A DNA stretch of 13,527 bases. Origin: Imperialibacter sp965651695. GTDB taxonomy: Bacteria; Bacteroidota; Bacteroidia; Cytophagales; Cyclobacteriaceae. The position numbers and the translations under genes are program-made. Position 1 is the first letter of the stretch, and each line of letters begins with the position of its first letter. This document shows positions 1 to 8,097 of this stretch, piece after piece. The DNA is taken from NCBI GenBank assembly GCA_965651695.1, contig CBFGTI010000149.1, positions 1 through 13,527 of the forward strand. Direction: 5' to 3'. The notes beneath the pieces were generated by a model that did no database searches, was not told the DNA's origin, and saw only the letters and a program-made list of their open reading frames with translations.

Positions 1-80
1 TTTAGCAAAAATCTATGCATAAAAAACTACGGCCCCCAGAATTACCGATTGATCCTTTTTCCGCTTGATCCTCCGTCCCC

Positions 81-231
81 ACCATGGCAATATCGCTTGA
101 TCTCTAATTGTCCTACCTGCTGAGCCAGGCAGCCCATAAAAGCAAAAAACCGAAGCGTTTCTGCTTCGGTTTTTGAGCCCCCTGCCGGGATCGAACCGGG
201 ACGCGCAGTCCAGCGACCTACTGAGTACAAG
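81..231 (-). repeat. Left copy of the tRNA-Thr/terminator tandem repeat
   Basis: This stretch repeats 266-403 with a period of about 186 bases. Positions 128-197 match 314-383 exactly, and 105-126 match 291-312 exactly, with one mismatch between the two blocks (127 against 313). Outside the blocks the match is imperfect: 81-104 resembles 266-290 with substitutions and one indel, and 212-231 matches 384-403 with one mismatch after a 14-base insertion at 198-211. On the minus strand each unit reads tRNA 3' half, terminator hairpin, then a D-arm-like sequence. Traces of homology seem to continue below position 81 (a shared ATTGATCC at 48-55 and 241-248), so the array may extend beyond the window. 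Confidence 0.85.
139..174 (-). terminator. Intrinsic terminator, duplicated copy
   Basis: A 12-bp perfect stem (145-156 with 163-174, core CCGAAGC/GCTTCGG) and a 6-base loop are followed on the minus strand by a T-rich tract. It is identical to the terminator of the intact tRNA-Thr. It sits after the degenerate tRNA copy, so the duplication took the terminator along with the tRNA. Confidence 0.75.
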
Positions 232-265
232 ACTTTTGGGATTGATCCCAAGACTATCCGTAGTC

Positions 266-434
<169 letters not shown>

Positions 435-466
435 GTTTCCTTTCGGGACGTGCCCGTTTGGGACTG

Positions 467-497
467 CAAAACTAATCGCCTGATTACTTTTTGCAAA
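467..497 (-). promoter_or_regulatory. Bacteroidota-type promoter for tRNA-Thr
   Basis: The minus strand shows TTTG (494-497), a 19-base spacer and TAGTTTTG (467-474), a full match to the TTTG/TAnnTTTG promoter of this phylum. The expected start, near 460, lies about 25 bases before the tRNA 5' end. The region also serves as the gap after the DUF349 gene, where no clear terminator is visible. Confidence 0.8.
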
Positions 498-514
498 TAG
501 TTCGAAGGTTTTTT

Positions 515-2668
515 TTAAGCTGTTTGCCGAAGTACTTTCAGCTGCGCCTTCATAGTAGCCAATTCCTCTTCAGCTTTGGCTATTTTCTCATCAAAATCGG
601 CTTTCAACTTATCTGCTTTTTTGGAAGAAGCCAGAAATTCTACATTGTTTTTCCATACAGCGATGTCATTTTCCAGCGTGGCGATCTGCCGCCTTATGTG
701 CGACTCCTTCTGAAAAATCTTTCGGTCGGAGTGCGGCTCACTTTTCATCTTTGATACCTGAATAGCCATTTTCAGTTTATTCCTGTAATCATCGGTCAGG
801 CTTTCTGAAGACTTCCAAAGTTTGTCTAGCGATTCCTGGTATTTCTTCTGTATCGACTTAATAGCATTTCGTGGCACAAATCCAATCTCAGAGTACTGCT
901 CCTGAAGCTCCTGCAACGAGGTAAGGTCCGGTTCGCCGTCCTGTGCCAGCTTCAATATCTGTTCGCAAATCTCTTCCTTCCTGCGCAGGTTATCGTAGTA
1001 CTCCTTTTCACTCCCTTTGCCCTGCGACCGCTTGCGTTCAAAGAAATGGTCACAGGCGCTCTTAAACCGTGTAAAGATCTCCTCCTTTACCTTTTCGGGC
1101 ACGGGGCCTACCTCGCGCCATTGCTGCTGCAACTGCTTCAGTTCGTTCGCCGCCGCTTCCCAGTCCTCGCTTTCTTTCAATTCCTCGGCTTTGGAAACAA
1201 GGGTCTCTTTAAGTTTCAGATTTTCATGGCGCATTCCCTCAAGCTGCTTAAAAAAGCTGCTCTTATTGTTAAAGAAGGTCTTAAACGATCCCCAAAATCT
1301 CTTGTTAATCTTTTTAGCATGCTCTTTGGGTACACCGCCTATCGCCTCCCACCGCTTCTGCAGCTCCAACACCTCCTTGGTCCTTTTATTCCACTCATTA
1401 ATCCGATCGGACGTAAATGTGGCAAATTTCTCCGCCTCTTCGCTCAACTGCACCTTTTGCGTCATGTTGGCTTTTAGCTGAACCTTCAGCTCATCCACCA
1501 TTTCACGGCGTTTGGAGTAAATAAGGTCAGATGCGGCCTTAAAGCGCTGCCAAATCTCTTCCTGATTTTCCTGCGGCACAGGCCCAAGGTGTTTAAACTC
1601 TTCATGAAGAAGGTTCAGTTCCTTTACGGCCTCTTTAATATTTTCCTGGGCACCGAGCTGCTCAGCTTTCTCGCAGAGTTCGAGCTTCGACTCCAGGTTT
1701 TTTTTCCGGTCAAGCTCCTTTAGCTCAAAATAAATACTTCTGTTATCGTAAAACCGGTCGAGCAATGCGTTGTAATTGGCCCAAAGCGTCTTCGCAAATT
1801 TGCCGGGCACGGGGCCGATGGCCTTCCACTCCTCCTGTATTTTCTTCAGCGCATTAATAGATGTGGTGTTTTCCTCGCCATCTACCAAATGCCGGAGTTT
1901 TTCTAAAACCTCATTTTTGCGCCTGTAGTTGTCTTCCTTCTGCTTTTCCAGCGACTGAAAGTGCTTGTGTTTCTTCTCGCGAAACAACTTATAATTTTCT
2001 TCGAACCGGTATGAAATATCATCCGGCCTGAAATCGAAAGACTCTTCCTCTCCCCCGTCGGCTATGTACTTATCCAGCGCTTCCTGCCTTTCATGGTTAA
2101 AGATTTCGTCGTGCGCCGCTTTGAGCTCTTTTACAACCGGGTCCGCCTTTTTTAAATTGTCCCAATGAAGTACCTCCGTAAACTTATCCAGTAGCTGGGC
2201 CTTCGAAAAATGAGAAAAGTCCTCATGCTCATGCTCCTCATCCTCCTCGTGGTTTTCCTCTTCATTATGTTCTTCTTCGCTGGCGCCAGATTTACCTGCC
2301 CCAGCAGCACCCGGCTCATCTTCCTCTACTTCTTTTGCTTGTACAGCAGGGGTCTCTCTTTCGGTCACCACAGCTTCCTCTGCACCGGGTAGAGTCTCTT
2401 CCGTTTCACTGGTAACTTCATCCACACCGGCGGCTTCAGCGGCTTCCGCCTGCTTTTCATCTGCTTTGGGAGCAATCGGGCTTTCGTCTGTTGGAGTACC
2501 TTCGGCAGACTCCCCGGTCATCGCTGCATCCGGCGAAGCCTGTGTTGTCTCTTCTTTTTGTTCATTCTCAGGTAATCCGGTCTCATTCCGGACGTCAACC
2601 GAAGGTTTCGCCTCTGTAACTCCGCTTTCCAGCTTGTTTCCTTCAGACATTTCCTTATCGTTATTCAT
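515..2668 (-). CDS. DUF349 domain-containing protein, five repeats, acidic N-terminal region
   Basis: A 717-residue cytoplasmic protein with no signal peptide. Residues 1-150 are low complexity, rich in Glu, Ala, Thr and Pro, ending in a Glu/His-rich tract at about 130-150. Residues 160-620 carry five DUF349-type helical repeats, each with a conserved turn: GPVP at 285-288, GPVP at 362-365, GGVP at 444-447, GPVP at 521-524 and GFVP at 596-599, so 75-82 residues per repeat. Residues 655-712 look like a coiled coil. The biochemical role of DUF349 proteins is not established, and I assign none. The start is supported by AAGGAG six bases before the ATG. The gene is alone on its transcript as far as can be seen: the next gene upstream (YqgE) ends 138 bases away, and tRNA-Thr downstream has its own promoter. 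Family certain, function unknown. Confidence 0.92.
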   Translation of the reverse strand: MNNDKEMSEGNKLESGVTEAKPSVDVRNETGLPENEQKEETTQASPDAAMTGESAEGTPTDESPIAPKADEKQAEAAEAAGVDEVTSETEETLPGAEEAVVTERETPAVQAKEVEEDEPGAAGAGKSGASEEEHNEEENHEEDEEHEHEDFSHFSKAQLLDKFTEVLHWDNLKKADPVVKELKAAHDEIFNHERQEALDKYIADGGEEESFDFRPDDISYRFEENYKLFREKKHKHFQSLEKQKEDNYRRKNEVLEKLRHLVDGEENTTSINALKKIQEEWKAIGPVPGKFAKTLWANYNALLDRFYDNRSIYFELKELDRKKNLESKLELCEKAEQLGAQENIKEAVKELNLLHEEFKHLGPVPQENQEEIWQRFKAASDLIYSKRREMVDELKVQLKANMTQKVQLSEEAEKFATFTSDRINEWNKRTKEVLELQKRWEAIGGVPKEHAKKINKRFWGSFKTFFNNKSSFFKQLEGMRHENLKLKETLVSKAEELKESEDWEAAANELKQLQQQWREVGPVPEKVKEEIFTRFKSACDHFFERKRSQGKGSEKEYYDNLRRKEEICEQILKLAQDGEPDLTSLQELQEQYSEIGFVPRNAIKSIQKKYQESLDKLWKSSESLTDDYRNKLKMAIQVSKMKSEPHSDRKIFQKESHIRRQIATLENDIAVWKNNVEFLASSKKADKLKADFDEKIAKAEEELATMKAQLKVLRQTA

Positions 2669-2692
2669 TGTTCGCTCCTTATCAGGTTCCTA

Positions 2693-2706
2693 ATTGCACT
2701 TGCAAT
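2693..2706. promoter_or_regulatory. Inverted repeat before the DUF349 gene
   Basis: ATTGCA-CT-TGCAAT is a perfect 6+6 inverted repeat, 25 bases before the ATG of the DUF349 gene and just upstream of its AAGGAG. The size and place fit an operator, but the arms are AT-rich and no regulator is known. No clear TAnnTTTG box is visible beside it. Confidence 0.3.
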
Positions 2707-2806
2707 TTAAGAATATTAATTCATCTGTTAAATTCTTCGCCTGGCGGGCGTTTCTAGCCCCATCCACCGGCATCATCGCTCCCCATACATAAATCCGAAT
2801 ACTCCA

Positions 2807-3388
2807 CTAGTTAAGCCGCGGGTCGGTGGGAAAGTTCGAGAACATCCTGTATCGCCCTCCCATATTTTTCAAAATCTCGCGCCAGAGCTCGTCGTAGGAG
2901 TAGTCGAAGATAAACTCAGGCCGCGTGTTTTTATTCACAATCCAGCTTTTAGCCTCCAGTTCGTCAACCAATTGCCCTGGCGACCACCCCGAGTATCCGA
3001 TAAATATCCTTACCTCATCGGCAGAAATTTGGCCGGTATCAAGCAGAAACAGTAATTGCTCGAAGTCGCCGCCCCAGTAGACACCTTCGGCAATTTCGCG
3101 GCTTTCTTCACTAAGTTTCGCCGATCGGTGAATGAAATGGAGTGTATCTTGCTGCACCGGCCCCCCGATAAAGAGTGGCAATTCGGCATCCGGCGCATCC
3201 TCAATCACTTCTGCCAACGAAAGTTTCGATTTTTGATTCAATACAAATCCAAAAGACCCTTCCTCATTATGCTCGCATAGTAGAATGACGGATCTTTCAA
3301 AATTCGGGTCCGGCAAGTAAGGTTCTGAAATCAACAGGTCTCCTTTTCCCGGAGGAATACTTTTAAACGAATCAAAATGTTCCATCAT
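2807..3388 (-). CDS. YqgE/AlgH family protein
   Basis: A 193-residue soluble protein of the UPF0301 (YqgE/AlgH) family, with close to the usual length. Family hallmarks are the N-terminal GDLLISEPYLPDPNFERSV followed by LLCEH and a GFVLNQ segment (about residues 15-55), the central LFIGGPVQQDTLHFIH, and a GYSGWSPGQL motif in the second half. The molecular function is not settled; AlgH was named from alginate regulation in Pseudomonas, which need not apply here. Two adjacent ATG codons (3388 and 3385) could start it, and no Shine-Dalgarno sequence separates them. It is divergent from pdxH across a 214-base gap. A convincing promoter for this gene is not visible. Confidence 0.92.
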   Translation of the reverse strand: MMEHFDSFKSIPPGKGDLLISEPYLPDPNFERSVILLCEHNEEGSFGFVLNQKSKLSLAEVIEDAPDAELPLFIGGPVQQDTLHFIHRSAKLSEESREIAEGVYWGGDFEQLLFLLDTGQISADEVRIFIGYSGWSPGQLVDELEAKSWIVNKNTRPEFIFDYSYDELWREILKNMGGRYRMFSNFPTDPRLN

Positions 3389-3602
3389 CCCGGTCTATTT
3401 ATTTTTCTTTAACTTCTGCTCCAGGTAAAAGACAAGTATTAAGGCTTTCCCACTCAATGAATTCTGATAAATTTCAGTACCAAAACAACCTTTAAGTCCC
3501 TTAGCCTTATCTTAACGCAACAATCACGTGCATATATACCATATTTATTAACAAATTGTGAGGCCCCTTCCTAAATTTGGGGGAGAATTTACCTCCTGCC
3601 GA
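3389..3602. other. Divergent intergenic region yqgE/pdxH
   Basis: This is a 214-base AT-rich gap between two divergent genes. On the plus strand TAAATTTG (3572-3579) matches the TAnnTTTG box and would start transcription near 3586, a short leader before the pdxH ATG at 3603. The nearest TTG (3556-3558) is only 13 bases upstream, closer than usual, so the promoter is tentative. A CACGTG hexamer occurs near 3527. No RNA gene or repeat is visible. Confidence 0.4.
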
Positions 3603-4241
3603 ATGAAACTGTCAGAGCTTAGACAAGAATATTCAAAACAATCGCTTGACGAGCAAAATGTACACCCCGACCCGCTGGTTCAATTCGAAAAGTGGTTTCG
3701 GGAGGCGCTCGATGCTCAAAGCACGGAAGCCAACGCCATGACACTTTCCACGGTGTCGAGCGACGGACAGCCCCATGGAAGAATTGTACTTTTAAAAGGA
3801 TTGGAGAATGGCGGCTTCAGCTTTTTCACCAACTACAACAGCCATAAAGGGGAAGAACTTCAACAGAACAACAAAGCGGCTCTCACTTTTTTTTGGGCAG
3901 AGTTGGAAAGACAAATACGTATTGAAGGGGTAGCCAAAAAAGTTGACCCGGCAATTTCGGAGGCCTATTTTCATTCCAGGCCGGTTGGCAGCCAAATCGG
4001 TGCGTGGGTAAGCAACCAAAGCGAAGTGCTGGTAAACCGCCAGGCGCTGGAAGAAAAGAAGGATGCCTACACACAAAAATTTGCCGGCATGGATGTCATA
4101 CCCCGCCCGCAGCACTGGGGTGGCTACGCCCTCATACCACACGTGATTGAGTTCTGGCAGGGCAGGCCAAGCAGACTTCATGATCGGATTCGGTACAAAT
4201 TAACCGACGGAATTTGGCAGATTGCCCGGCTTTCACCGTAA
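3603..4241 (+). CDS. pdxH: Pyridoxamine 5'-phosphate oxidase
   Basis: A 212-residue FMN-dependent oxidase that converts pyridoxine/pyridoxamine 5'-phosphate to pyridoxal 5'-phosphate, the last step of vitamin B6 synthesis and salvage. Visible hallmarks are RIVLLKG (60-66), FFTNYNSHKGEEL (74-86), RQIRIEG (103-109), SRPVGSQIGAWVSNQS (125-140) and the C-terminal signature EFWQGRPSRLHDR (183-195). It is complete. The frame is open upstream to a GTG at 3558, but the ATG at 3603 gives the usual family length. The 15 extra residues resemble no PdxH N-terminus, and a TAnnTTTG box lies inside the extension. It is the only clearly housekeeping protein gene on the plus strand here, and it converges on bshB1 with 5 bases between the two stop codons. 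Confidence 0.95.
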   Translation: MKLSELRQEYSKQSLDEQNVHPDPLVQFEKWFREALDAQSTEANAMTLSTVSSDGQPHGRIVLLKGLENGGFSFFTNYNSHKGEELQQNNKAALTFFWAELERQIRIEGVAKKVDPAISEAYFHSRPVGSQIGAWVSNQSEVLVNRQALEEKKDAYTQKFAGMDVIPRPQHWGGYALIPHVIEFWQGRPSRLHDRIRYKLTDGIWQIARLSP

Positions 4242-4253
4242 GCGGGCTATTTT
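4224..4253 (+). terminator. Possible terminator overlapping the end of pdxH
   Basis: GCCCGGCTT (4224-4232) pairs with AAGCGGGC (4240-4247) with one bulged G and a 7-base loop, followed by TATTTT. The stem includes the pdxH stop codon and touches the bshB1 stop codon on the other strand. It is modest in strength, but it is the only candidate between the two converging genes. Confidence 0.4.
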
Positions 4254-4963
4254 AGGCTAAATAAGTCCGATACGCCAATGTGCCTCTCCTTCGTAAATCC
4301 TTCCCCATACCGGACGCCTATGGCATGCCCCAACTCCTTGCCCCGGCTCTCCAGCATCTTCAAAAATTCGGGGGATGAAATGTATGTAGCAGGCTCGGTG
4401 CTGGCAGGGTCGTGAAATTGTGACTTGAAGCAGCGAATCGACTCCATCTTCCTTTCCCATGCTTCCGATACGTCAACAATAAAGTCGGGGGTAATAAATA
4501 TGCTCTGTATGTAGTGATATACCGCAGAAGGCCGCCATGGCGCTTGCACCGCCCCGTCTATCATTGTTTCCACCATTTTTAAGCCCGCCAAAAACGAAGC
4601 CTCGGTAACTAACTTTGCAGCCCGCCCATGATCGGGATGCCGGTCTTCAACTGCATTAGCAAGGATGATTTGCGGACGGTATTTCCTGATCATTTTTACC
4701 ACCTCCAGCTGATGGGCCTCGTCGTTTTTAAAAAAACCGTCTCTGAACCCCAAATTTTCACGGGCGCTCAGTCCCATTACTTTGGTAGCTGCTTCCGCCT
4801 CGGCAGCTCTTATTTCGGGAGTGCCGCGGGTTCCCAGTTCACCTCGTGTCAGGTCCACAAGTCCAACCTTGCGACCTTTCATTACGTGCGAAATAATGGC
4901 ACCTGAGCATGATAGCTCGGCATCATCCGGATGAGCCGCGAAAACGAGAATATCCAACTTCAT
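4247..4963 (-). CDS. bshB1: Bacillithiol biosynthesis deacetylase BshB1
   Basis: A 238-residue cytoplasmic zinc hydrolase of the PIG-L/LmbE family. BshB1 deacetylates N-acetylglucosaminyl malate to glucosaminyl malate, the second step of bacillithiol synthesis. The metal and catalytic motif AHPDDAE is at 10-16, and the second zinc motif, HPDH, at 109-112. LTRGELGTRGT (38-48) and the C-terminal segment around RGKELGHAIGVRYGEGF are typical of the BshB1 branch rather than of generic LmbE proteins. Length and ends are as expected. BshA and BshC are not in the window. The gene lies 86 bases downstream of the M23 peptidase gene on the same strand, with a palindrome in the gap. Confidence 0.92.
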   Translation of the reverse strand: MKLDILVFAAHPDDAELSCSGAIISHVMKGRKVGLVDLTRGELGTRGTPEIRAAEAEAATKVMGLSARENLGFRDGFFKNDEAHQLEVVKMIRKYRPQIILANAVEDRHPDHGRAAKLVTEASFLAGLKMVETMIDGAVQAPWRPSAVYHYIQSIFITPDFIVDVSEAWERKMESIRCFKSQFHDPASTEPATYISSPEFLKMLESRGKELGHAIGVRYGEGFTKERHIGVSDLFSLK

Positions 4964-5026
4964 CTGAGGTGGTTTTAAATAAAAAATATGTACTGAAACT
5001 TTTTGTTGCAGTGAGTCAGGTTGTCG

Positions 5027-5040
5027 TCAACAATTGTTGA
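5027..5040. promoter_or_regulatory. Perfect palindrome between the M23 gene and bshB1
   Basis: TCAACAATTGTTGA is a 14-base perfect palindrome, 10 bases past the M23 stop codon and about 64 bases before the bshB1 ATG. It has no loop and no T-run, so it is a poor terminator. An operator for bshB1 is possible but unproven. Confidence 0.3.
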
Positions 5041-5049
5041 GGAATTTTT

Positions 5050-6084
5050 TCAGTTGATACGCAATCGCTGGCCCACACGTATCACCGACTTGCGGGAAAT
5101 GCCGTTCAGTTTGCAGATCTTGGTCATAGACACCCCATACCTGGCACTGATGCCGCTTAAAGTATCTCCCCTTCTTACGCGATGAACTATTACTTTGTTT
5201 ACCTCGTGGAGGTAAGAAAATGACTCAGGCGAAAGGGTATACTGGTGGTCTACCAGGCAGCCGGAAGCGAAGTCAAAAAAACCTTTGGGATCAATTGCAT
5301 TGCCCTGATACCGCACTTCAAAGTGGAGATGTGGACCGGTGCTTCGGCCGGTATTGCCACCCAAGCCTATAAGATCGCCCGCCTTTACCTCCTGCCCCAC
5401 AGTAACTAGTCGCTTTGAAAGATGTCCGTACAAGGTTTCAACCCCGTTGTAGTGCCTTATAAGCACGTAGTGTCCATAGCCATACCTATCGTAGTTGGCC
5501 ATCCTTACCACGCCATCAAACGCCGCATTGATTGTGTCTCCCACATTGAGCCGAACGTCGACACCGTAATGCCAGCGGTAGCGCCTCAACCCAAAATCGG
5601 ATGTGATCGGTGAAGGTTTGAGCGGGCTCGACCATTTCAATCCCATTTCAGGGTAAAACAATGTAAGCTGCACGGTGTCTTTGAAATCAAGGCCGTTAAA
5701 CTTATAAGGATTTACTCTTTCGGAATCCCAAATGTTGTAGTAGTCTTCCAGCGTAAGCCATACCGAATCAAGAGAAACATTTTCTCCGACTACTACTTCA
5801 TTTCCATACGCCAGTATGATAGGCGGCGTGCTTGGCCCACCTTCAGCTGCCGGCTCGTTCAACTCTTCGGCAAAAAGCTCGTCCAGATACTCGAAATCCA
5901 CTTTGAAATCTTCTTCATTCAAAGTGAAATAAATTGGTGCAACGTCAACAGTTTCAATGGATTCTGATTCCTTCTTTTCAGAAGAAAAAATGCCTTTAAA
6001 CCATCCCCCCTTTTCCTGCGCCTCTACATTAAAGGCAAAAAATACTACTACCCAGGCTGTAAGTAGCAAACTTCTCTTAATCAT
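5050..6084 (-). CDS. Secreted M23 family metallopeptidase with C-terminal LysM domain
   Basis: From the ATG at 6084 this is a 344-residue peptidoglycan-acting protein. Residues 1-22 form a signal peptide (MIKRS, a hydrophobic core, then VEAQ). The M23 (LytM/lysostaphin-type) zinc endopeptidase domain covers about 155-268. The zinc ligands H172 and D176 (HYGVD) and H254 (HLH) are present, as are catalytic H221 (YGH) and H252, so it should be active rather than an EnvC/NlpD-like regulator. A LysM wall-binding domain spans 299-343. Residues 23-150 are an uncharacterised acidic region. The frame is open up to 6132, but that longer version overlaps trxB and loses the N-terminal signal. The chosen ATG lies 4 bases after the trxB stop, with AGAGG before it, so the two genes are probably co-transcribed. 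The exact substrate bond is unknown. Confidence 0.9.
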   Translation of the reverse strand: MIKRSLLLTAWVVVFFAFNVEAQEKGGWFKGIFSSEKKESESIETVDVAPIYFTLNEEDFKVDFEYLDELFAEELNEPAAEGGPSTPPIILAYGNEVVVGENVSLDSVWLTLEDYYNIWDSERVNPYKFNGLDFKDTVQLTLFYPEMGLKWSSPLKPSPITSDFGLRRYRWHYGVDVRLNVGDTINAAFDGVVRMANYDRYGYGHYVLIRHYNGVETLYGHLSKRLVTVGQEVKAGDLIGLGGNTGRSTGPHLHFEVRYQGNAIDPKGFFDFASGCLVDHQYTLSPESFSYLHEVNKVIVHRVRRGDTLSGISARYGVSMTKICKLNGISRKSVIRVGQRLRIN

Positions 6085-6088
6085 GCCT

Positions 6089-7033
6089 CTAAGATACAGC
6101 CATTTCTTTTTCTGCCAAAAATCTTTCTGCATCTAAAGCTCCCATACAACCTGTGCCTGCGGCTGTCACAGCCTGCCTGTACACGTGGTCCTGGGCGTCG
6201 CCGGTTGCAAACACTCCTTCTACATTCGTTTTAGAAGTGCCGGGAATCGTCTTTATGTACCCGTTCTCATCCATATCCAGCCAGCCCTTAAAAATGTCGG
6301 TGTTGGGTTTATGGCCAATAGCAACAAAAAAGCCACTGACTTTTAATTCACGTTTTTCGCCAGTCACGTTATTCACCACACGCACAGCATCTACCTGCTC
6401 GTCGCCAATCACCTCTTCCGTCTCGGTGTTCCAGAGAATTTCGATATTCTTCGCCTTTTTCACCCTCTCCTGCATGATTTTAGAAGCTCGCATTTCGTCT
6501 CTCCTCACTATCATGTAAACCTTACTGCATATTTTAGAGAGGTAGCTGGCTTCTTCGCAAGCGGTGTCGCCTGCGCCAACAATGGCTACATCCTGGCCGC
6601 GGAAGAAGAAGCCGTCGCAAACTGCGCAAGCGGAAACTCCATGCCCGTTAAGCCTTTGCTCGCTTGCCAGCCCCAGCCATTTGGCAGATGCGCCAGTGGC
6701 GATAATGACCGATTCAGCTGTTATCTCCAATGCCTCATCAATAATCACTTTGTGCGGGTAACCGGAAAAATCAACCGAAGTTGCCAGCCCGTAGCGAATA
6801 TCGGTTCCAAAGCGCTCGGCCTGCTTCTGGAAGTCAACCATCATCTGAGGCCCCATAATGCCATCGGGGTAACCCGGATAGTTTTCTACATCTGTGGTAA
6901 TGGTAAGCTGCCCACCCGGTTGCCCACCGGTGTAGAGTACAGGTTTTAACCCCGCTCTGGCCGCATAAATAGCGGCGGTGTAACCCGCTGGCCCAGAGCC
7001 AATTATCAAAACTTTAATTTCTTCTTTGGTCAT
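6089..7033 (-). CDS. trxB: Thioredoxin-disulfide reductase
   Basis: A 314-residue homodimeric flavoprotein that passes electrons from NADPH through FAD and a redox-active disulfide to thioredoxin in the cytoplasm. Visible elements are the FAD Rossmann motif GSGPAG (12-17), the CAVC active site (136-139) followed by DGFFFRG, the NADPH motif GAGDTA (153-158) with RR at 177-178 for the NADPH phosphate, and the C-terminal FAD segment with FATGDAQD and RQAVTAAGTGCMGALDAERFL. Length is standard and no key residue is missing. The CxxC distinguishes it from YpdA-type bacillithiol-disulfide reductases and ferredoxin-NADP reductases of the same fold. The gene follows the rpoD terminator, so it likely has its own promoter, though no full TAnnTTTG box is visible. 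Confidence 0.96.
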   Translation of the reverse strand: MTKEEIKVLIIGSGPAGYTAAIYAARAGLKPVLYTGGQPGGQLTITTDVENYPGYPDGIMGPQMMVDFQKQAERFGTDIRYGLATSVDFSGYPHKVIIDEALEITAESVIIATGASAKWLGLASEQRLNGHGVSACAVCDGFFFRGQDVAIVGAGDTACEEASYLSKICSKVYMIVRRDEMRASKIMQERVKKAKNIEILWNTETEEVIGDEQVDAVRVVNNVTGEKRELKVSGFFVAIGHKPNTDIFKGWLDMDENGYIKTIPGTSKTNVEGVFATGDAQDHVYRQAVTAAGTGCMGALDAERFLAEKEMAVS

Positions 7034-7097
7034 CTCAAAAATGTTTTGCTGTGTTACAACAATATATCGGTAGCTGAAGTTGGCCGACGTAAATGTA

Positions 7098-7121
7098 AAA
7101 AGGTCTCCCGGGAGACCTTTT
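7098..7121 (-). terminator. Terminator after rpoD
   Basis: A 24-base perfect palindrome (AAAAGGTCTCCC/GGGAGACCTTTT) lies 20 bases past the rpoD stop and is followed on the minus strand by a fifth T. It is strong and symmetric, so it could act on either strand. It separates the rpsO-pnp-rpoD group from trxB. Confidence 0.8.
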
Positions 7122-7141
7122 CAATAACTTTTATTGGGTGC

Positions 7142-8005
7142 CTATCCCAGGTAAGGCTTAAGCGCTTTACTTCGCGATGTATGCCTAAGCCTGCGAATGG
7201 CTTTTTCTTTTATCTGCCGAACTCTCTCCCTGGTAAGGTTAAACTTTTCACCAATCTCTTCCAGTGTCATCGAATGCTCCCCGTTCAGGCCAAAGTAAAG
7301 TGTTATTACGTCGGCTTCGCGAGTGGTAAGGGTAGATAATGCCCTCTGCACCTCCTTGCGAAGAGAATCGTTGATGAGCCCAGAGTCGGGTGTTTCCTCC
7401 ATGTCGTTTTCGAGCACATCGAGCAGGCTGTTTTCCTCGCCCTGCACAAAAGGAGCATCCATAGATACATGCCGCCCGGAAATTTTCATGGTGTCCACCA
7501 CTTCGCTGGTGGTAACCTCGAGCACTTCCGCAAGCTCGTCGGGTGAAGGCTCACGTTCGAATTTTTGCTCGAGTTCAGAAAAAGTTTTGGAAATTTTATT
7601 CAGCGACCCCACCCGGTTGAGCGGAAGCCTTACAATCCGCGATTGCTCGGCCAGTGCCTGAAGTATCGACTGCCTAATCCACCAAACCGCATACGAAATG
7701 AACTTAAAACCCCTCGTTTCGTCAAATCTTTGTGCAGCTTTAATCAATCCGAGGTTGCCCTCGTTAATCAGATCTCCCAATGAAAGGCCCTGATTCTGAT
7801 ACTGCTTGGCCACTGAAACTACAAAGCGCAAATTAGCTTTTGTGAGCTTTTCAAGTGCCATTTGATCCCCTTCCCTGATACGCTTCGCCAACTCCACTTC
7901 CTCATCGGGGGTAAGCAAATCAACCTTACCAATCTCCTGCAGATATTTATCGAGCGATTGACTCTCCCGATTGGTAATTTGCTTACTGATTTTTAACTGT
8001 CTCAT
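7142..8005 (-). CDS. rpoD: RNA polymerase primary sigma factor RpoD/SigA
   Basis: A 287-residue housekeeping sigma factor. It lacks region 1.1 and the long non-conserved region, as is normal for the Bacteroidota primary sigma. Region 1.2 covers about 17-47. Regions 2.1-2.4 cover about 54-126, including NLRFVVSVAKQYQNQG, DLINEGNLGLIKAAQRFD and the -10-reading FKFISYAVWWIRQSI. Region 3 follows, and region 4 carries the -35-reading helix-turn-helix TLEEIGEKFNLTRERVRQI near the C-terminus. It is complete and ends KPYLG. This protein would recognise the TTTG/TAnnTTTG promoters seen elsewhere in the window. It lies 92 bases downstream of pnp on the same strand with no clear terminator between, so read-through from pnp is possible. 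A strong terminator follows. Confidence 0.95.
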   Translation of the reverse strand: MRQLKISKQITNRESQSLDKYLQEIGKVDLLTPDEEVELAKRIREGDQMALEKLTKANLRFVVSVAKQYQNQGLSLGDLINEGNLGLIKAAQRFDETRGFKFISYAVWWIRQSILQALAEQSRIVRLPLNRVGSLNKISKTFSELEQKFEREPSPDELAEVLEVTTSEVVDTMKISGRHVSMDAPFVQGEENSLLDVLENDMEETPDSGLINDSLRKEVQRALSTLTTREADVITLYFGLNGEHSMTLEEIGEKFNLTRERVRQIKEKAIRRLRHTSRSKALKPYLG

Positions 8006-8097
8006 TCAAGCAATGAATTTTTGAAACTAATAGTCCGAACAATAATATAAAAAGGTTAAGTTCCGTTCACCTAACTTTCCGAAAAAATTATCGAATG

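Noticed and set aside
1017..1481. Plus-strand open frames of 143-154 residues opposite the DUF349 gene
   Set aside because: They are antisense shadows of a well-supported repeat protein and show no recognisable domain.
2741..2754. GC-rich inverted repeat near the yqgE/DUF349 gap as a terminator
   Set aside because: The arms are about 4 bases with almost no loop and no T-run follows in a useful place.
3558..3602. GTG start 15 codons upstream of the pdxH ATG
   Set aside because: The extra residues do not resemble a PdxH N-terminus, the ATG gives the standard length, and a promoter-like TAAATTTG lies inside the extension.
6085..6132. Longer N-terminus for the M23 peptidase
   Set aside because: It overlaps trxB by 44 bases and buries the clear signal peptide that starts at the ATG at 6084.
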